From Alphaproteobacteria bacterium (GTDB lineage: Bacteria; Pseudomonadota; Alphaproteobacteria; SMXP01): a stretch of DNA of 64,000 nucleotides. Location of the stretch: NCBI GenBank assembly GCA_028285305.1, contig JANQPV010000036.1:1-64000 (forward strand). Direction: 5' to 3'. Below, piece after piece: positions 16,574-25,355 of this stretch (its first letter is position 1; each line of letters opens with the position of its first letter). A program made the translations under genes and the position numbers. The notes beneath the pieces are model-generated. The model was not told where the DNA came from. It did no database searches and saw only the letters and a list, made by a program, of their open reading frames with translations.

Positions 16574-17988
16574 CCGATAGAACGCGCTCAGAACGCCGCT
16601 CGTTTGGGGATCGCTTGAAACGCCACAAGCAGAATCTGCCCGGCGGTATCGCCCTGCGCGTGACGTTGCTCGTTCTCTTCTGCCTACTGATTCTCGAATT
16701 CATCGGCTGGGTCATCGGATTCGGCCGGGATGAAAGCCTGACGGAAGAAGACATAGCAACATCTGTCGCCAGTCAGATGATCAATATCGTACAGCTTTAC
16801 GAAGCCACCCCCGCGGGCGCACAGAAGGACTTGATTGATACCTACAACAGTCCTTTTTTCCGGGTCGCCGTATTCGAGACCCAACCCCAGATGAAACCCC
16901 TTCCCGATTTCCTTCAAGAAGAGATTGACGAACACATTGAGGCCCTCAATCCCATTATGACGGACCGCGACTTCCGCATGGGGTTTATTCAGACCAAACG
17001 CAACGAAATCTTTCAGTCTTCAGAATTTTCACAAGATGTGCCCGTGACACGCCGCTTCTGGCTTGGTTTCACCATTTCAACCGCTGACGACCGCGTGATG
17101 TTCTTTGCGCTGCCGCCGGACGATGACCTCTGGAACGTCAGTCGCGGGCCGAGCTTTGCCGGTGTCTTCACCTGGGCAATGATCATTGTCTTCGTGTTTT
17201 GGATGGCCCATCGCCTCACCAGGCCCTTGCGTCACTTTGCCGACGCCTCGGACCGCCTGGGTGTTGATGTCAATGCGCCCGCTTTGCCCGAAAAGGGCTC
17301 CCGGGAACTGCGCCGCGCCACCCGCGCCTTCAATCAGATGCAGGAAAGGATCAAGCGTCTTGTAAATGACCGCACCCAAATGATCGCGGCCATTTCCCAT
17401 GATCTGAAGACCATGCTGACCCGCCTGCGTCTGCGCGCGGAATTCATTGACGATGACGAACAACGGGAAAAGGCCTACAACGATCTCACCGAAATGGAAC
17501 AAATGCTCAGCGCAACTTTATCCTTCGCGAAAGACGACAGCGAAGCGGAAGAGCGCACCCGCCTTGATATCGTGGCGCTTCTCGAAAGTCTGTGTGCCGA
17601 CTTTACCGATATGAACAAACCCGTGTCTTATGAAGGACCGGAGAAGCTCACTTATGAAGGCCGGCCGGTCAGCCTCAAAAGAGCCTTCACCAACCTCATC
17701 GAAAACGGCGTAAATTATGGAGAGGCCGTCGCCATCACGTTAAGGTCATTGCCGTCCGCCATTGAAATCGCTTTCGATGACAACGGCCCCGGCATACCGG
17801 TGGACAAGAGAGAGGAAGTCTTCACGCCCTTCTACCGTCTGGAAACCTCCCGCAACCGGGAAACCGGCGGCACCGGGCTTGGTTTGTCCGTCGCCAGAAC
17901 AATCATCCGCCGCCACGGCGGGGATATCGTCCTAGACGACGCTCCATCGGGCGGCCTGCGGGCACGGGTGACCTTGCCGGAGGTCTAA
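16570..17988 (+). CDS. Sensor histidine kinase partner of the RstA-like regulator
   Basis: 472 residues. TM1 (about 28-50, LRVTLLVLFCLLILEFIGWVI), a periplasmic sensor of about 145 residues, TM2 (about 195-215, VFTWAMIIVFVFWMAH), a HAMP linker (RLTRPLRHFADASDRL), HisKA with phospho-His277 in AISHDLKTMLTRLRLR, and a HATPase_c domain with the N box NLIENGVNYG, G1 box DDNGPGIP and G2 box GTGLGLSVARTI. The H box reads HDLKTML where almost all relatives have HDLRTPL, so the conserved Pro is Met. It overlaps the response regulator gene by 4 nt, indicating coupled translation. A periplasmic or envelope signal is likely. Confidence 0.9.
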   Translation: MTDRTRSERRSFGDRLKRHKQNLPGGIALRVTLLVLFCLLILEFIGWVIGFGRDESLTEEDIATSVASQMINIVQLYEATPAGAQKDLIDTYNSPFFRVAVFETQPQMKPLPDFLQEEIDEHIEALNPIMTDRDFRMGFIQTKRNEIFQSSEFSQDVPVTRRFWLGFTISTADDRVMFFALPPDDDLWNVSRGPSFAGVFTWAMIIVFVFWMAHRLTRPLRHFADASDRLGVDVNAPALPEKGSRELRRATRAFNQMQERIKRLVNDRTQMIAAISHDLKTMLTRLRLRAEFIDDDEQREKAYNDLTEMEQMLSATLSFAKDDSEAEERTRLDIVALLESLCADFTDMNKPVSYEGPEKLTYEGRPVSLKRAFTNLIENGVNYGEAVAITLRSLPSAIEIAFDDNGPGIPVDKREEVFTPFYRLETSRNRETGGTGLGLSVARTIIRRHGGDIVLDDAPSGGLRARVTLPEV

Positions 17989-18701
17989 CTCCCCTCCCCC
18001 GCCATCTTCTCAACCCGCATCTGCGGAGTTTCTTTCTTGCGGTCGGCGAGAACAAGCCGGCTCACGCCGATGGCGGCCGCATCGAGAAGAAGGTGATAGT
18101 CCTCCCCCTCCCAGCGGTCATGCCCCTTGTTGGAATAGTGCCCAGTTTTGCTGATCGAATGGATCCGCGCATGTTCCTCGCCGGGGTGATTCAGGTGATG
18201 CACAATCAAAATCTTCTTCGTTAGGAAAGCATTTCTCGCCACGCCGCGGATGACCTCATTGGCGGCCTTCTCGTCGATATAGCTGACCTTTTTGAGATCG
18301 CCCAAACGCTTCGTAAGTCCGTCATCGGACATCTGCCGCTCTTTGTAGTGAGGCTTGTCAGATGTACCATCCACGATCGTCTTGGTTTCCGTGATGAGAA
18401 CTTCGTGAAAGAGCGCGCCCGGCTTCTTGCGGACGAAAAGCCCGTCGATATTGTGCTGCCCATCGGGCTGGGTGGGAACTTGCCGCCAGCCCTTGGAGGC
18501 AAGATAGAGCCCGGTGAGCAACTCCCCGAAATTGCCTTTGGAGTCGGTGCCCGCCCATTGCGTACCCGCGCTGACCAAACGGTTGCGATGGAGTTGGCTT
18601 ACATCAATGGCGACCGGCCGCTTCCTGATCCAATAAAACAATCCTGCCGAGAGAACGATGGCGCCCGCGACCATCAATAAGAGTTCCCAAGAAATTGCCA
18701 T
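17985..18701 (-). CDS. Membrane-anchored protein with PD-(D/E)XK nuclease-like domain
   Basis: 238 residues from ATG 18701 (GAGAGGGG just upstream). Residues 4-25 are an N-terminal transmembrane helix followed by RKRP, which places the rest in the cytoplasm. The domain at about 54-110 has the spacing of a restriction-endonuclease-like core: Glu60 in GNFGELLTGLYLASKGW, Asp86 in HNIDGLFV and ExK (Glu105, Lys107) in LITETKT. The HNIDG...ExK pattern is also seen in nuclease toxins of contact-dependent systems. I know no named family for the full protein. It is convergent with the kinase gene by a 4-nt overlap of ends. Nuclease activity is an inference from these residues only. Confidence 0.6.
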   Translation of the reverse strand: MAISWELLLMVAGAIVLSAGLFYWIRKRPVAIDVSQLHRNRLVSAGTQWAGTDSKGNFGELLTGLYLASKGWRQVPTQPDGQHNIDGLFVRKKPGALFHEVLITETKTIVDGTSDKPHYKERQMSDDGLTKRLGDLKKVSYIDEKAANEVIRGVARNAFLTKKILIVHHLNHPGEEHARIHSISKTGHYSNKGHDRWEGEDYHLLLDAAAIGVSRLVLADRKKETPQMRVEKMAGEGS

Positions 18702-18842
18702 GTCCCCTCTCAATCACCAACGCACGGATGATGACCAAAAGCATGAAACACCTTCGGAAGGAAGGGGCTTTGGGAATCGCCAAGCGCCAGACCACAAAGG
18801 ATCTGACGCTCGAAGTTGATGCCCGATGAGTCTAGGCGAGAC

Positions 18843-19307
18843 CTAGAACCAATCGAAGGGCGTTTCTTGCTCGATAGCCGTCAGCTGGCCGGAACTAAAG
18901 TGAAGCTCCACCGACGAAACCGGACGTACGAACTTCCAGGACTCGGACGCCGATGCCGCGCGCCCTTCAACGCAGAATGCGGCGTCCACATAGTCTTCGC
19001 CGGAAGAGGTGAGAACGGCGCGCCGTGTTTTGAAGCCACCAAAGAGCCCGTCGCGGCAAACCTGTTGTTGAACGTGTGACTTCGACTGGCCAATCTGAAG
19101 ATCATTGACAGCACCGCGGTCAAAAACACATTCGCCGCCCTTGGTCCCGGTGCATCCCCCAACAACGCCGGAGCCAAACACAAACAGCATTACGACGGGC
19201 GCAAGCATCCAAAGAATCCACAATCTACTCTCTCGGCGCTCAGCCACATCAGGTTGAACCGTTTCGCGATATGCGCGGTCAAAACCGATTTTGAATGTGT
19301 TGGTCAT
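18843..19307 (-). CDS. Hypothetical membrane-anchored protein with BamE-like motif
   Basis: 154 residues from ATG 19307, which has AAGGAG 8 nt upstream. One transmembrane helix (LWILWMLAPVVMLFVFGSGVVGG, about residues 29-51) is followed by an exported domain with four Cys (VGGCTG, GGECVF, QQQVCRDG, AAFCVEG). The stretch DLQIGQSKSHVQQQVC resembles the loop-helix motif of BamE/SmpA-type domains (L.IG.s...V...), but similarity is short and the function is not known. Upstream on the same strand lies the gap before the BTAD gene; downstream is the nuclease-like gene, 142 nt away. Confidence 0.55.
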   Translation of the reverse strand: MTNTFKIGFDRAYRETVQPDVAERRESRLWILWMLAPVVMLFVFGSGVVGGCTGTKGGECVFDRGAVNDLQIGQSKSHVQQQVCRDGLFGGFKTRRAVLTSSGEDYVDAAFCVEGRAASASESWKFVRPVSSVELHFSSGQLTAIEQETPFDWF

Positions 19308-19723
19308 TGCCCCCACTCCTTCGCAGCTGCAGCACTCTCATCCGCCCATCCCAAGAAGGGCGGCAAGTGCGACGCCGGGAATAAGTGTTGTAGGCGAACG
19401 AGCGAACGCATCCGTTGACGAAGACGCTTCCCGATGACTGCGAGCCGACTAACCAAGGATTTGACTGACACTGGGTCCCTCCATTTCCAAATTCATGTTG
19501 GCAGTGACAGTCAGGTGGGGCGCCGCTGTGAGGCGGGCGTCAAACCCAAGGCGGTGTGGTGTGAAAACCGCGTGAAATAGGGGACAAATCGATCAAATGA
19601 GAGTTTGACATCAACCTCACAAAAGAGGGCACAGACGCACAGACAGGTGAAATTCCATTTGAATGCTGCTAGCGTGATGGGAGTCGACAACCTATTTCTC
19701 CGTTTTGAACCTGGGATCTCACG
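19308..19723. other. Intergenic region between divergent small membrane protein and BTAD regulator
   Basis: About 416 nt. Contains the ribosome site of the leftward gene at its left end and presumably the promoter of the rightward BTAD regulator at its right end. Short minus-strand frames occur here, but none has both a start with a ribosome site and a recognisable product. I see no repeat or RNA gene. Confidence 0.4.
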
Positions 19724-21898
19724 GTGCCTGATCGCCCCCTAACATTGACGCTTTTCGGCGGCTTCAAACTCCAGTCCGCATCGATGGGCGCTGAGATTGG
19801 TTTGGGGAAGAAAGCGCAAGGTCTGCTGGCCTATCTCGCACAAGCAAAAGGGCATGCCGCCAACCGGGAAAAGCTTGCGGCGTTGTTGTGGGATGACCGG
19901 GGCGAGCAGCAGGCCCGCCAAAGTTTGCGCCAAGCCATTTCGGCTGTGCGCAAGGCCCTAGGTGAAATCGGCGAGCAAGAAGGATCCGAGATCCTAAAGT
20001 CGGAAGGAGAAGGGCTGAGCCTCGAGCCCGCATTTTTCGAAATCGACAGTGAGACATTTTCACGCCTTGCCGATCAGCCAGACACCGGCAAGCTCGCTGA
20101 AGCCCTGACCCTGTTCACCGGCGAGCTGCTCCAGGACATCGGCAGCGTGTCAGACGCGTTCGATACATGGCTGATGAATGAGCGCCGACATCTCAATGAG
20201 CTCGCGGCCCGAACCATGGACACGCTCGCCACCCAAGATACGGACTGGGCGGCTTCGAGTGATGCCAAAGACGTGGCCGAGAGGCTTGCGACTTTAGATC
20301 CGTTCTGTGAACCGGCGACGCGGGTTATGATCGCGAACGCGTTGCTGAACGGTCAGACCGCGACCGCCACCCGGATGTTTCGCGAGTTCAAAGACCTTCT
20401 CGCCACCGAATTGGAAACCGAACCGGAAGCGGAAACGGCCGCACTCTTTGACAAGGTCAAAACACCCAAGGTCAAGGGCGATACACCAGTGGCTGCCACA
20501 TCAACAATCAATCCGAGTGCACAGCCAGCGCGAGTCTCGGACGTGCCGGAAAGCAATCTCGAGGCCGCCGCTTCGGCCATGGTCTATCCGGCCCAGCCGG
20601 TCCAAGGCGAGATTTCCGACCCGCGCTCCGGAGCCAATCGCTTTCTGATTGGCAGTATCCTTTTACTCGTCCTGGTCGGTGTTGGATTGCTCGTCACGGA
20701 TCGGTTTACCGGCTCCGCAAACGTGGCCGCCCCCGACATTGAACTCCGACCGAACACCATTTCCGTCAGCCCGTTTCGCCCCATCGGAACCGACGAACGC
20801 GCACTGGTGATCAGCAGCGGCCTATATGAGGGCCTGTCTTCAGCGATGACGATGATTGACGATGTCTCCGTGGTCATGGACGCAAGCACCGCGAGCGGCC
20901 AAGCAACGGCCCACCACCTTTTGGATGGGAGTATTCAGGCCTTAGGGGAGCGAATCCGCGTTACGGCAAATCTGACCAACACGCGCACCGCGGAGCGCAT
21001 CTGGGGACAAGTATATGAGCGTCCGCTCGATGATATCGTCGCTGTACAGAATAACATCACATTGAGCCTTCTCAAGGCACTTCAAGTTGAACTCTCAGAC
21101 GGCGAGCAAGCCCGCGTCCGCCCGATCAACGAGACCGACAACATAGAAGCCTGGCTCCTCGCCGCAAACGCTCTTCATTATGTGCGCCGGCTAAGTCCAG
21201 ATCAAATCGAACGGGGCCGCGACCTCTACCACCAAGCCCTGGAGCTCGATCCGGACTATTCCAGCGCCAAGACCGGCCTTGCTTGGACTCACACCGTCGA
21301 CTTGCTCTTTGGGTGGTCACCGGCGCCAGAGGAAGCCCGGCAAGTTGTGAGGGACACGGCCGCCTTTCTTCGCAAGACAAATCCCAGTTTCCCCTTTGGC
21401 CACACGATCCAGGCCCTTTCCGACTTGATGGAAGGAAAACACAGGGCGGCCAAAAGAAACGGCCTGCGCGGCGTGAAACTCATGCCCGCGTCCGCCGAAG
21501 CCAATGCACTGTATGCCTACATTCTGACATTCACCGGCGACTACGAAGAAGCCATTATCCTTACCGAACGCGCTATTGAGCTAAGCCCCGCCAAACGCAA
21601 TTGGGTCCATTGGAACTTGGCGCGCGCTGAACGTCTCAACGGCGATCCGCAAAAGGCCCTGCAAATCTTGACGGCCGCCGAACCAACTGAGGCGTCCTCG
21701 CCGGTTTACACTGTCGAGCGGGCTGCCGCCCTTGCCCGCCTGGGCCGCACAAACGAAGCGAAGAATCTCGTTGAGGACATCCTCGCCATCATCCCCGACT
21801 TCTCGGTTGCCTTTTGGGTCGAACATCCGCCCTATGACGATCGCAGCGATGCGAGAAGAGAGAGCGAATTGCTCACCGGCATCGGATTACCGGAATAG
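19724..21898 (+). CDS. BTAD-type transcriptional regulator with transmembrane helix and C-terminal TPR region
   Basis: 724 residues from a GTG start at 19724 with only a weak ribosome site. Residues 1-100 are an OmpR-like winged helix (LTLFGGFKLQ, REKLAALLWDDRGEQQARQSLRQAISAVRK), residues about 100-245 are the bacterial transcriptional activation domain. A transmembrane helix lies at about 305-326 (FLIGSILLLVLVGVGLLV). Residues 340-460 resemble the TolB-like domain of adenylate-cyclase-associated regulators (ISVSPFRPIGTDE, GSIQALGERIRVTANLTN, ERIWGQVYERPLDDI). The rest is tetratricopeptide repeats (ALELDPDYSSAKTGLAW, AIELSPAKRNWVHWNLA). It looks like a membrane-tethered DNA-binding regulator that senses an outside signal, in the manner of CadC or ToxR. 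Target unknown. Confidence 0.8.
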   Translation: MPDRPLTLTLFGGFKLQSASMGAEIGLGKKAQGLLAYLAQAKGHAANREKLAALLWDDRGEQQARQSLRQAISAVRKALGEIGEQEGSEILKSEGEGLSLEPAFFEIDSETFSRLADQPDTGKLAEALTLFTGELLQDIGSVSDAFDTWLMNERRHLNELAARTMDTLATQDTDWAASSDAKDVAERLATLDPFCEPATRVMIANALLNGQTATATRMFREFKDLLATELETEPEAETAALFDKVKTPKVKGDTPVAATSTINPSAQPARVSDVPESNLEAAASAMVYPAQPVQGEISDPRSGANRFLIGSILLLVLVGVGLLVTDRFTGSANVAAPDIELRPNTISVSPFRPIGTDERALVISSGLYEGLSSAMTMIDDVSVVMDASTASGQATAHHLLDGSIQALGERIRVTANLTNTRTAERIWGQVYERPLDDIVAVQNNITLSLLKALQVELSDGEQARVRPINETDNIEAWLLAANALHYVRRLSPDQIERGRDLYHQALELDPDYSSAKTGLAWTHTVDLLFGWSPAPEEARQVVRDTAAFLRKTNPSFPFGHTIQALSDLMEGKHRAAKRNGLRGVKLMPASAEANALYAYILTFTGDYEEAIILTERAIELSPAKRNWVHWNLARAERLNGDPQKALQILTAAEPTEASSPVYTVERAAALARLGRTNEAKNLVEDILAIIPDFSVAFWVEHPPYDDRSDARRESELLTGIGLPE

Positions 21899-22148
21899 CG
21901 ATTTCGACCAGCGGTGCCCAGTGCTCAAGCCACGTCGAGCCTCGCCGCAGGATAAATAACGAGCAACCCGACTATCTCGGGCAGCGGTACTCCCTGCAAC
22001 ACGAGATGCACATTTTTTCGGCAGGTCTCAATCGATCCAATGGAAGGCGCACGGCGTAAAGAGTTGTGGCTTGCACATAGAAGAGTCACACGATTGGGTC
22101 ATCTTCAACACAAAACATCGACCGGCACCTTTTTGGGGGGAAACAAGT

Positions 22149-22787
22149 TTGCAGTACGCGAATTGGGAGTTGATCCACCGATTTAACTCGCTGTTTATCG
22201 GGGCGTTCATCGTGGCCCATCTGGGAAATCATCTCTTGGCCGTCATATCGCCGGAAGCCCACACTGAGGGCCTCGCCGTCATGCGCCAGATCTATTTCGA
22301 TCCTCTTTTCGAGATGCTTCTTTTCATTACCATCTTCGTCCAGATCGCGTCGGGTTACTTGGAACTAAAGTTTATCGGCAAGTCAGGTTGGAAACTGGTG
22401 CGCAATCTCAGCGGCGCCTGCCTTATGTGGTTTATGATCATCCATATCGGAACGGTTTACTACACGCGATATGTTGATCATATCCCCACGGACTTTTATT
22501 GGGTGGCGGGGTCCTTCGCTCACGAGCCCATACAGTACATCGCCATCGCATTCTACGGGCTAGGCGTCTTCTCCTTCTTTGCTCATGTGATTGCCGTCTG
22601 GGCGCTGGCCTGGAAGACGATGCCGGTCCGCGTGCAGGTCCTATCCTGGGGCTTCGGCGCAACGACAACCACTCTCATTCTGCTGGCCTTTGCGGGAGTG
22701 TTCTATTCAATTGAGATCCCCTCGGAAATGACGGAGTACTATGTGCAAATGGTCGCGCCTGGTTCTTCCATCTTCGGTGGGCGCTAG
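22149..22787 (+). CDS. Polytopic membrane protein, possibly b-type cytochrome-like
   Basis: 212 residues from TTG at 22149, chosen because GGGGGG lies 8 nt upstream; the frame is also open from a TTG at 22071. About five hydrophobic segments are seen (SLFIGAFIVAHLGNHLLAV, LFEMLLFITIFVQIASGYL, LVRNLSGACLMWFMIIHIG, YIAIAFYGLGVFSFFAHVI, TTTLILLAFAGVFYSI). Four helix-embedded His (AHLGNH, FMIIHIG, FFAHV) would suit haem b binding as in succinate dehydrogenase or fumarate reductase anchor subunits, but no flavoprotein or iron-sulfur partner is next to it. The family is not certain. Confidence 0.5.
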   Translation: MQYANWELIHRFNSLFIGAFIVAHLGNHLLAVISPEAHTEGLAVMRQIYFDPLFEMLLFITIFVQIASGYLELKFIGKSGWKLVRNLSGACLMWFMIIHIGTVYYTRYVDHIPTDFYWVAGSFAHEPIQYIAIAFYGLGVFSFFAHVIAVWALAWKTMPVRVQVLSWGFGATTTTLILLAFAGVFYSIEIPSEMTEYYVQMVAPGSSIFGGR

Positions 22788-23127
22788 TGCGGCCAAACAC
22801 TCCCCCAATCCCCCTTTTGCGGGTTTACCACCGTCTTATTCGGCATCTCCAAAAACACCTTTTAGCTCTGTCGGGCTTGCCCCTTTAATGAACGAACGCT
22901 CCAACGGATCGGGTGTCAAGAACTCTCCAAGCAACCGGCGGACAATCATTGTGATTGTCGGACTTTAGACTCTACGCCAATCAGTTGTTATGGTTGAGCC
23001 TTAGACCAAGCCTTTGAGGTCGAACCGCGCAGCTTCGATCCTGGACTGTATCGAGCTAAGACGAGATCAATCGCCGAACGGGTGGTTCCTTCCGAAAGCG
23101 CTTCGACGACTTAGGAAAGGAGACGTT
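22788..23127. other. Intergenic region upstream of mesaconyl-C4-CoA hydratase-like gene
   Basis: About 340 nt without a convincing gene. It contains an inverted repeat (listed separately) and, at the right end, the AAAGGAGA ribosome site of the next gene. The open frame that runs through 23014-23127 is not counted as coding because it lacks a family match there. Confidence 0.4.
22941..22959. repeat. Short inverted repeat GACAATCA-N3-TGATTGTC
   Basis: Perfect 8-bp arms with a 3-nt centre and no clear T run on either strand, so an operator is at least as likely as a terminator. It lies about 170 nt upstream of the hydratase gene. Confidence 0.4.
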
Positions 23128-23970
23128 GTGGAAGAGAACCCCTGGCGAGAATGGGTTGGCAAGTCCGAAACGTTGGAAGATTGTGCCACACCCACTCCCG
23201 TGCGCGCCCTCGCGGCAACGCTGAATCGCGAAGAAGAGACATCCTCTAGTCCTGGAAGCGAACTGCAGCCGATTTGGAATTGGCTCTACTTCTTGCCCAT
23301 CGTGCCCATGTCGAATGTCGGCAAGGATGGTCACCCAGAACGCGGAGGGTTCTTACCTCCCATAACTCTGCCAAGAAGAATGTGGGCTGGCAGTCGCTGC
23401 ACGTTTCACAACCCCATTCACATAGGCGACACGATGCGGCGGACTTCGACAATTACCAACGTCACAGAGAAGGAAGGCAAAGCCGGCAACCTCGTCTTTG
23501 TCACCGTGCAACATGAAGTGAGTACGGAAAGTCAGTTAGCGGTCACGGAGGAACAAGACATCGTTTATGTGAACATCCCCGAGAAGTTCACCCCGCCGGA
23601 ACCCGCGCCCTTGCCTGAATGTGACTGGAACGAAATGATACCCGTCAACCCTGTCCTCCTGTTCAGATTTTCCGCCCTGACATTTAACGGACACAGAATT
23701 CATTACGATCGTTCCTATGCAACGGACGTGGAGAACTATCCCGGCCTTGTCGTACACGGACCTTTACAAGCTGTTCTCCTCTTCGACGCAGCAACAAAGA
23801 GAAATCCTTCTTCCCGGCCGGCGTCTTTCGAGTTTCGAGGCCTGCGGCCCCTATTTGACTTTGAAAAACTATCCGTGAGCGGTCAAACCAACCAAGACGG
23901 CTCTTGGAGCCTCTATACGTCAAATGGCGAAGGCGCGATCGGCATGAAAGCGAAGATCACGTGGAACTAG
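23128..23970 (+). CDS. meh: Mesaconyl-C4-CoA hydratase-like MaoC/HTD2-family dehydratase
   Basis: 280 residues from GTG 23128, which has AAAGGAGA 5 nt upstream; the open frame begins earlier at 23014. It is a double-hotdog FAS1-like dehydratase: WREWVGKSETLED opening, PITLPRRMWAGSRCTF in the first half, and the hydratase 2 motif TFNGHRIHYDRSYA with YPGLVVHGPLQAVLL in the second. The family covers mesaconyl-C4-CoA (2-methylfumaryl-CoA pathway) hydratase, itaconyl-CoA hydratase and eukaryotic HTD2. The gene downstream closely resembles mesaconyl-CoA C1-C4 CoA transferase, which points to conversion of mesaconyl-C4-CoA to citramalyl-CoA. The symbol rests on this pairing, so treat it as probable. 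Confidence 0.72.
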   Translation: MEENPWREWVGKSETLEDCATPTPVRALAATLNREEETSSSPGSELQPIWNWLYFLPIVPMSNVGKDGHPERGGFLPPITLPRRMWAGSRCTFHNPIHIGDTMRRTSTITNVTEKEGKAGNLVFVTVQHEVSTESQLAVTEEQDIVYVNIPEKFTPPEPAPLPECDWNEMIPVNPVLLFRFSALTFNGHRIHYDRSYATDVENYPGLVVHGPLQAVLLFDAATKRNPSSRPASFEFRGLRPLFDFEKLSVSGQTNQDGSWSLYTSNGEGAIGMKAKITWN

Positions 23971-24137
23971 AAGCGGACGAAGCATCCACGCGATTGATGC
24001 AGCCAATTTGAAAATGGGCGCACAAATTCTGCAACGGGCTCAACAAGCAGGCCTCATCGATTGAACTCGGCAGGGTTAAATCGCGGTCACACCCACAGCA
24101 CCTGACAGCTAAAAGGCTATCCGCATAGGGAGGAGAT

Positions 24138-25355
24138 ATGGTTAAGATTCTGGAGGGACTTCGCATCGTCGAGGGGTCGGCATTTGTCGCAGCCCCTTTG
24201 GCGGGCATGACACTCGCCCAAATGGGCGCGGACGTCATCAGATTTGACCGCATCCGAGGGGGGCTGGACAACAACCGATGGCCCATAACCGATAACGGCC
24301 GAAGCCTCTTCTGGGCAGGTCTCAATAAGGGGAAAAGGAGCCTTGCGGTTGACATGTCAACGCCGCGAGGTCAGGAGATTGTCACCCGCCTTATCTGCGC
24401 GCCCGGCGACCAAGCAGGCATCTTTTTGACCAACCTCCGCGTGCGGGGTTGGATGGACTTTGAGTCTTTGAAACAGCACCGGGAAGACCTCATCATGATG
24501 TCGGTGATCGGGGACCGGGGCGGAAACCCACAAGTCGACTACACCGTTAATCCCGCCGTCGGCTTCCCCATGGCCACCGGTCCCCAAGGAACAACGCAAC
24601 CCGTTGGCCATGTCTTGCCCGCATGGGATTGTATCACTGGCCAGCAGGCCGCATTGGGTATCATCGCGGCCGAACGGCACCGCCGCATGACCGGAGAGGG
24701 CCAATTGGTGGAACTCGCACTGAAAGACATGGCCCTCGCCATGCTCGGCAACTTGGGAATCATTGGAGAGGTAACGATCAACAAGTACAATCGGCCCAAA
24801 ATGGGGAACTCGCTCTATGGCGCCTACGCAGAGGACTTTCTGTGCAAAGACGGCAAGAGGATTATCGTTGTGGCCCTGACAATGCGGCAATGGGACAATC
24901 TGAAGAGAGCGACCCACACACAAAGCGCGTTTGATGATCTGGCAACAAAGCTTGGCGCAAACCTCAGCCGCGAGGGTGAACGGTTCAAACACCGGGCTGA
25001 AATCACGCGCGTATTGCAGCCCTTCTTCCAAGAGCGCCGCCTTGAAGATTTCGAGGACTCCTTTAATGAGAACTCCGTGACATGGAGTGTGTACAGAACA
25101 TTTGAAGAGGCGGTAAAGGAGGACCCGGATTGCTCCTTGGACAACCCGATGTTTTCCCTTCTGGAACACCCCGGGATTGGTGAGTATCTCACGCCGGGCA
25201 ATCCCATTGCCTTTTCCAATGTAGAACGCGTTGAGCCGCGCCGGGCCCCGAGCCTCGGCGAAAACACAGAGGAAATTCTTGTTGAAATCGGCTATTCGGA
25301 GGGAGAAATAGCAACGCTCTATGACGATCAAATCGTCGCCAGCGCTAACGTCTAA
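24138..25355 (+). CDS. mct: Mesaconyl-CoA C1-C4 CoA transferase (2-methylfumaryl-CoA isomerase), CaiB/BaiF family
   Basis: 405 residues, family III CoA-transferase. The opening (LRIVEGSAFVAAPLAGMTLA), NKGKRSLAVDM, the VDYTVNP region and LPAWDCITGQQAALG (with the catalytic Asp) agree closely, as I remember it, with the intramolecular enzyme Mct of the 3-hydroxypropionate bicycle; the agreement runs to the end of the protein. Mct moves CoA from C1 to C4 of mesaconate. GGGAGGAG precedes the ATG. It is 167 nt downstream of the meh-like gene. Malyl-CoA lyase and mesaconyl-C1-CoA hydratase, the other parts of the route, are not in this window. Confidence 0.8.
   Translation: MVKILEGLRIVEGSAFVAAPLAGMTLAQMGADVIRFDRIRGGLDNNRWPITDNGRSLFWAGLNKGKRSLAVDMSTPRGQEIVTRLICAPGDQAGIFLTNLRVRGWMDFESLKQHREDLIMMSVIGDRGGNPQVDYTVNPAVGFPMATGPQGTTQPVGHVLPAWDCITGQQAALGIIAAERHRRMTGEGQLVELALKDMALAMLGNLGIIGEVTINKYNRPKMGNSLYGAYAEDFLCKDGKRIIVVALTMRQWDNLKRATHTQSAFDDLATKLGANLSREGERFKHRAEITRVLQPFFQERRLEDFEDSFNENSVTWSVYRTFEEAVKEDPDCSLDNPMFSLLEHPGIGEYLTPGNPIAFSNVERVEPRRAPSLGENTEEILVEIGYSEGEIATLYDDQIVASANV

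Noticed and set aside
24357-25331. 324-codon minus-strand open frame
   Set aside because: Antisense to the mct gene, without recognisable domains or a ribosome site.
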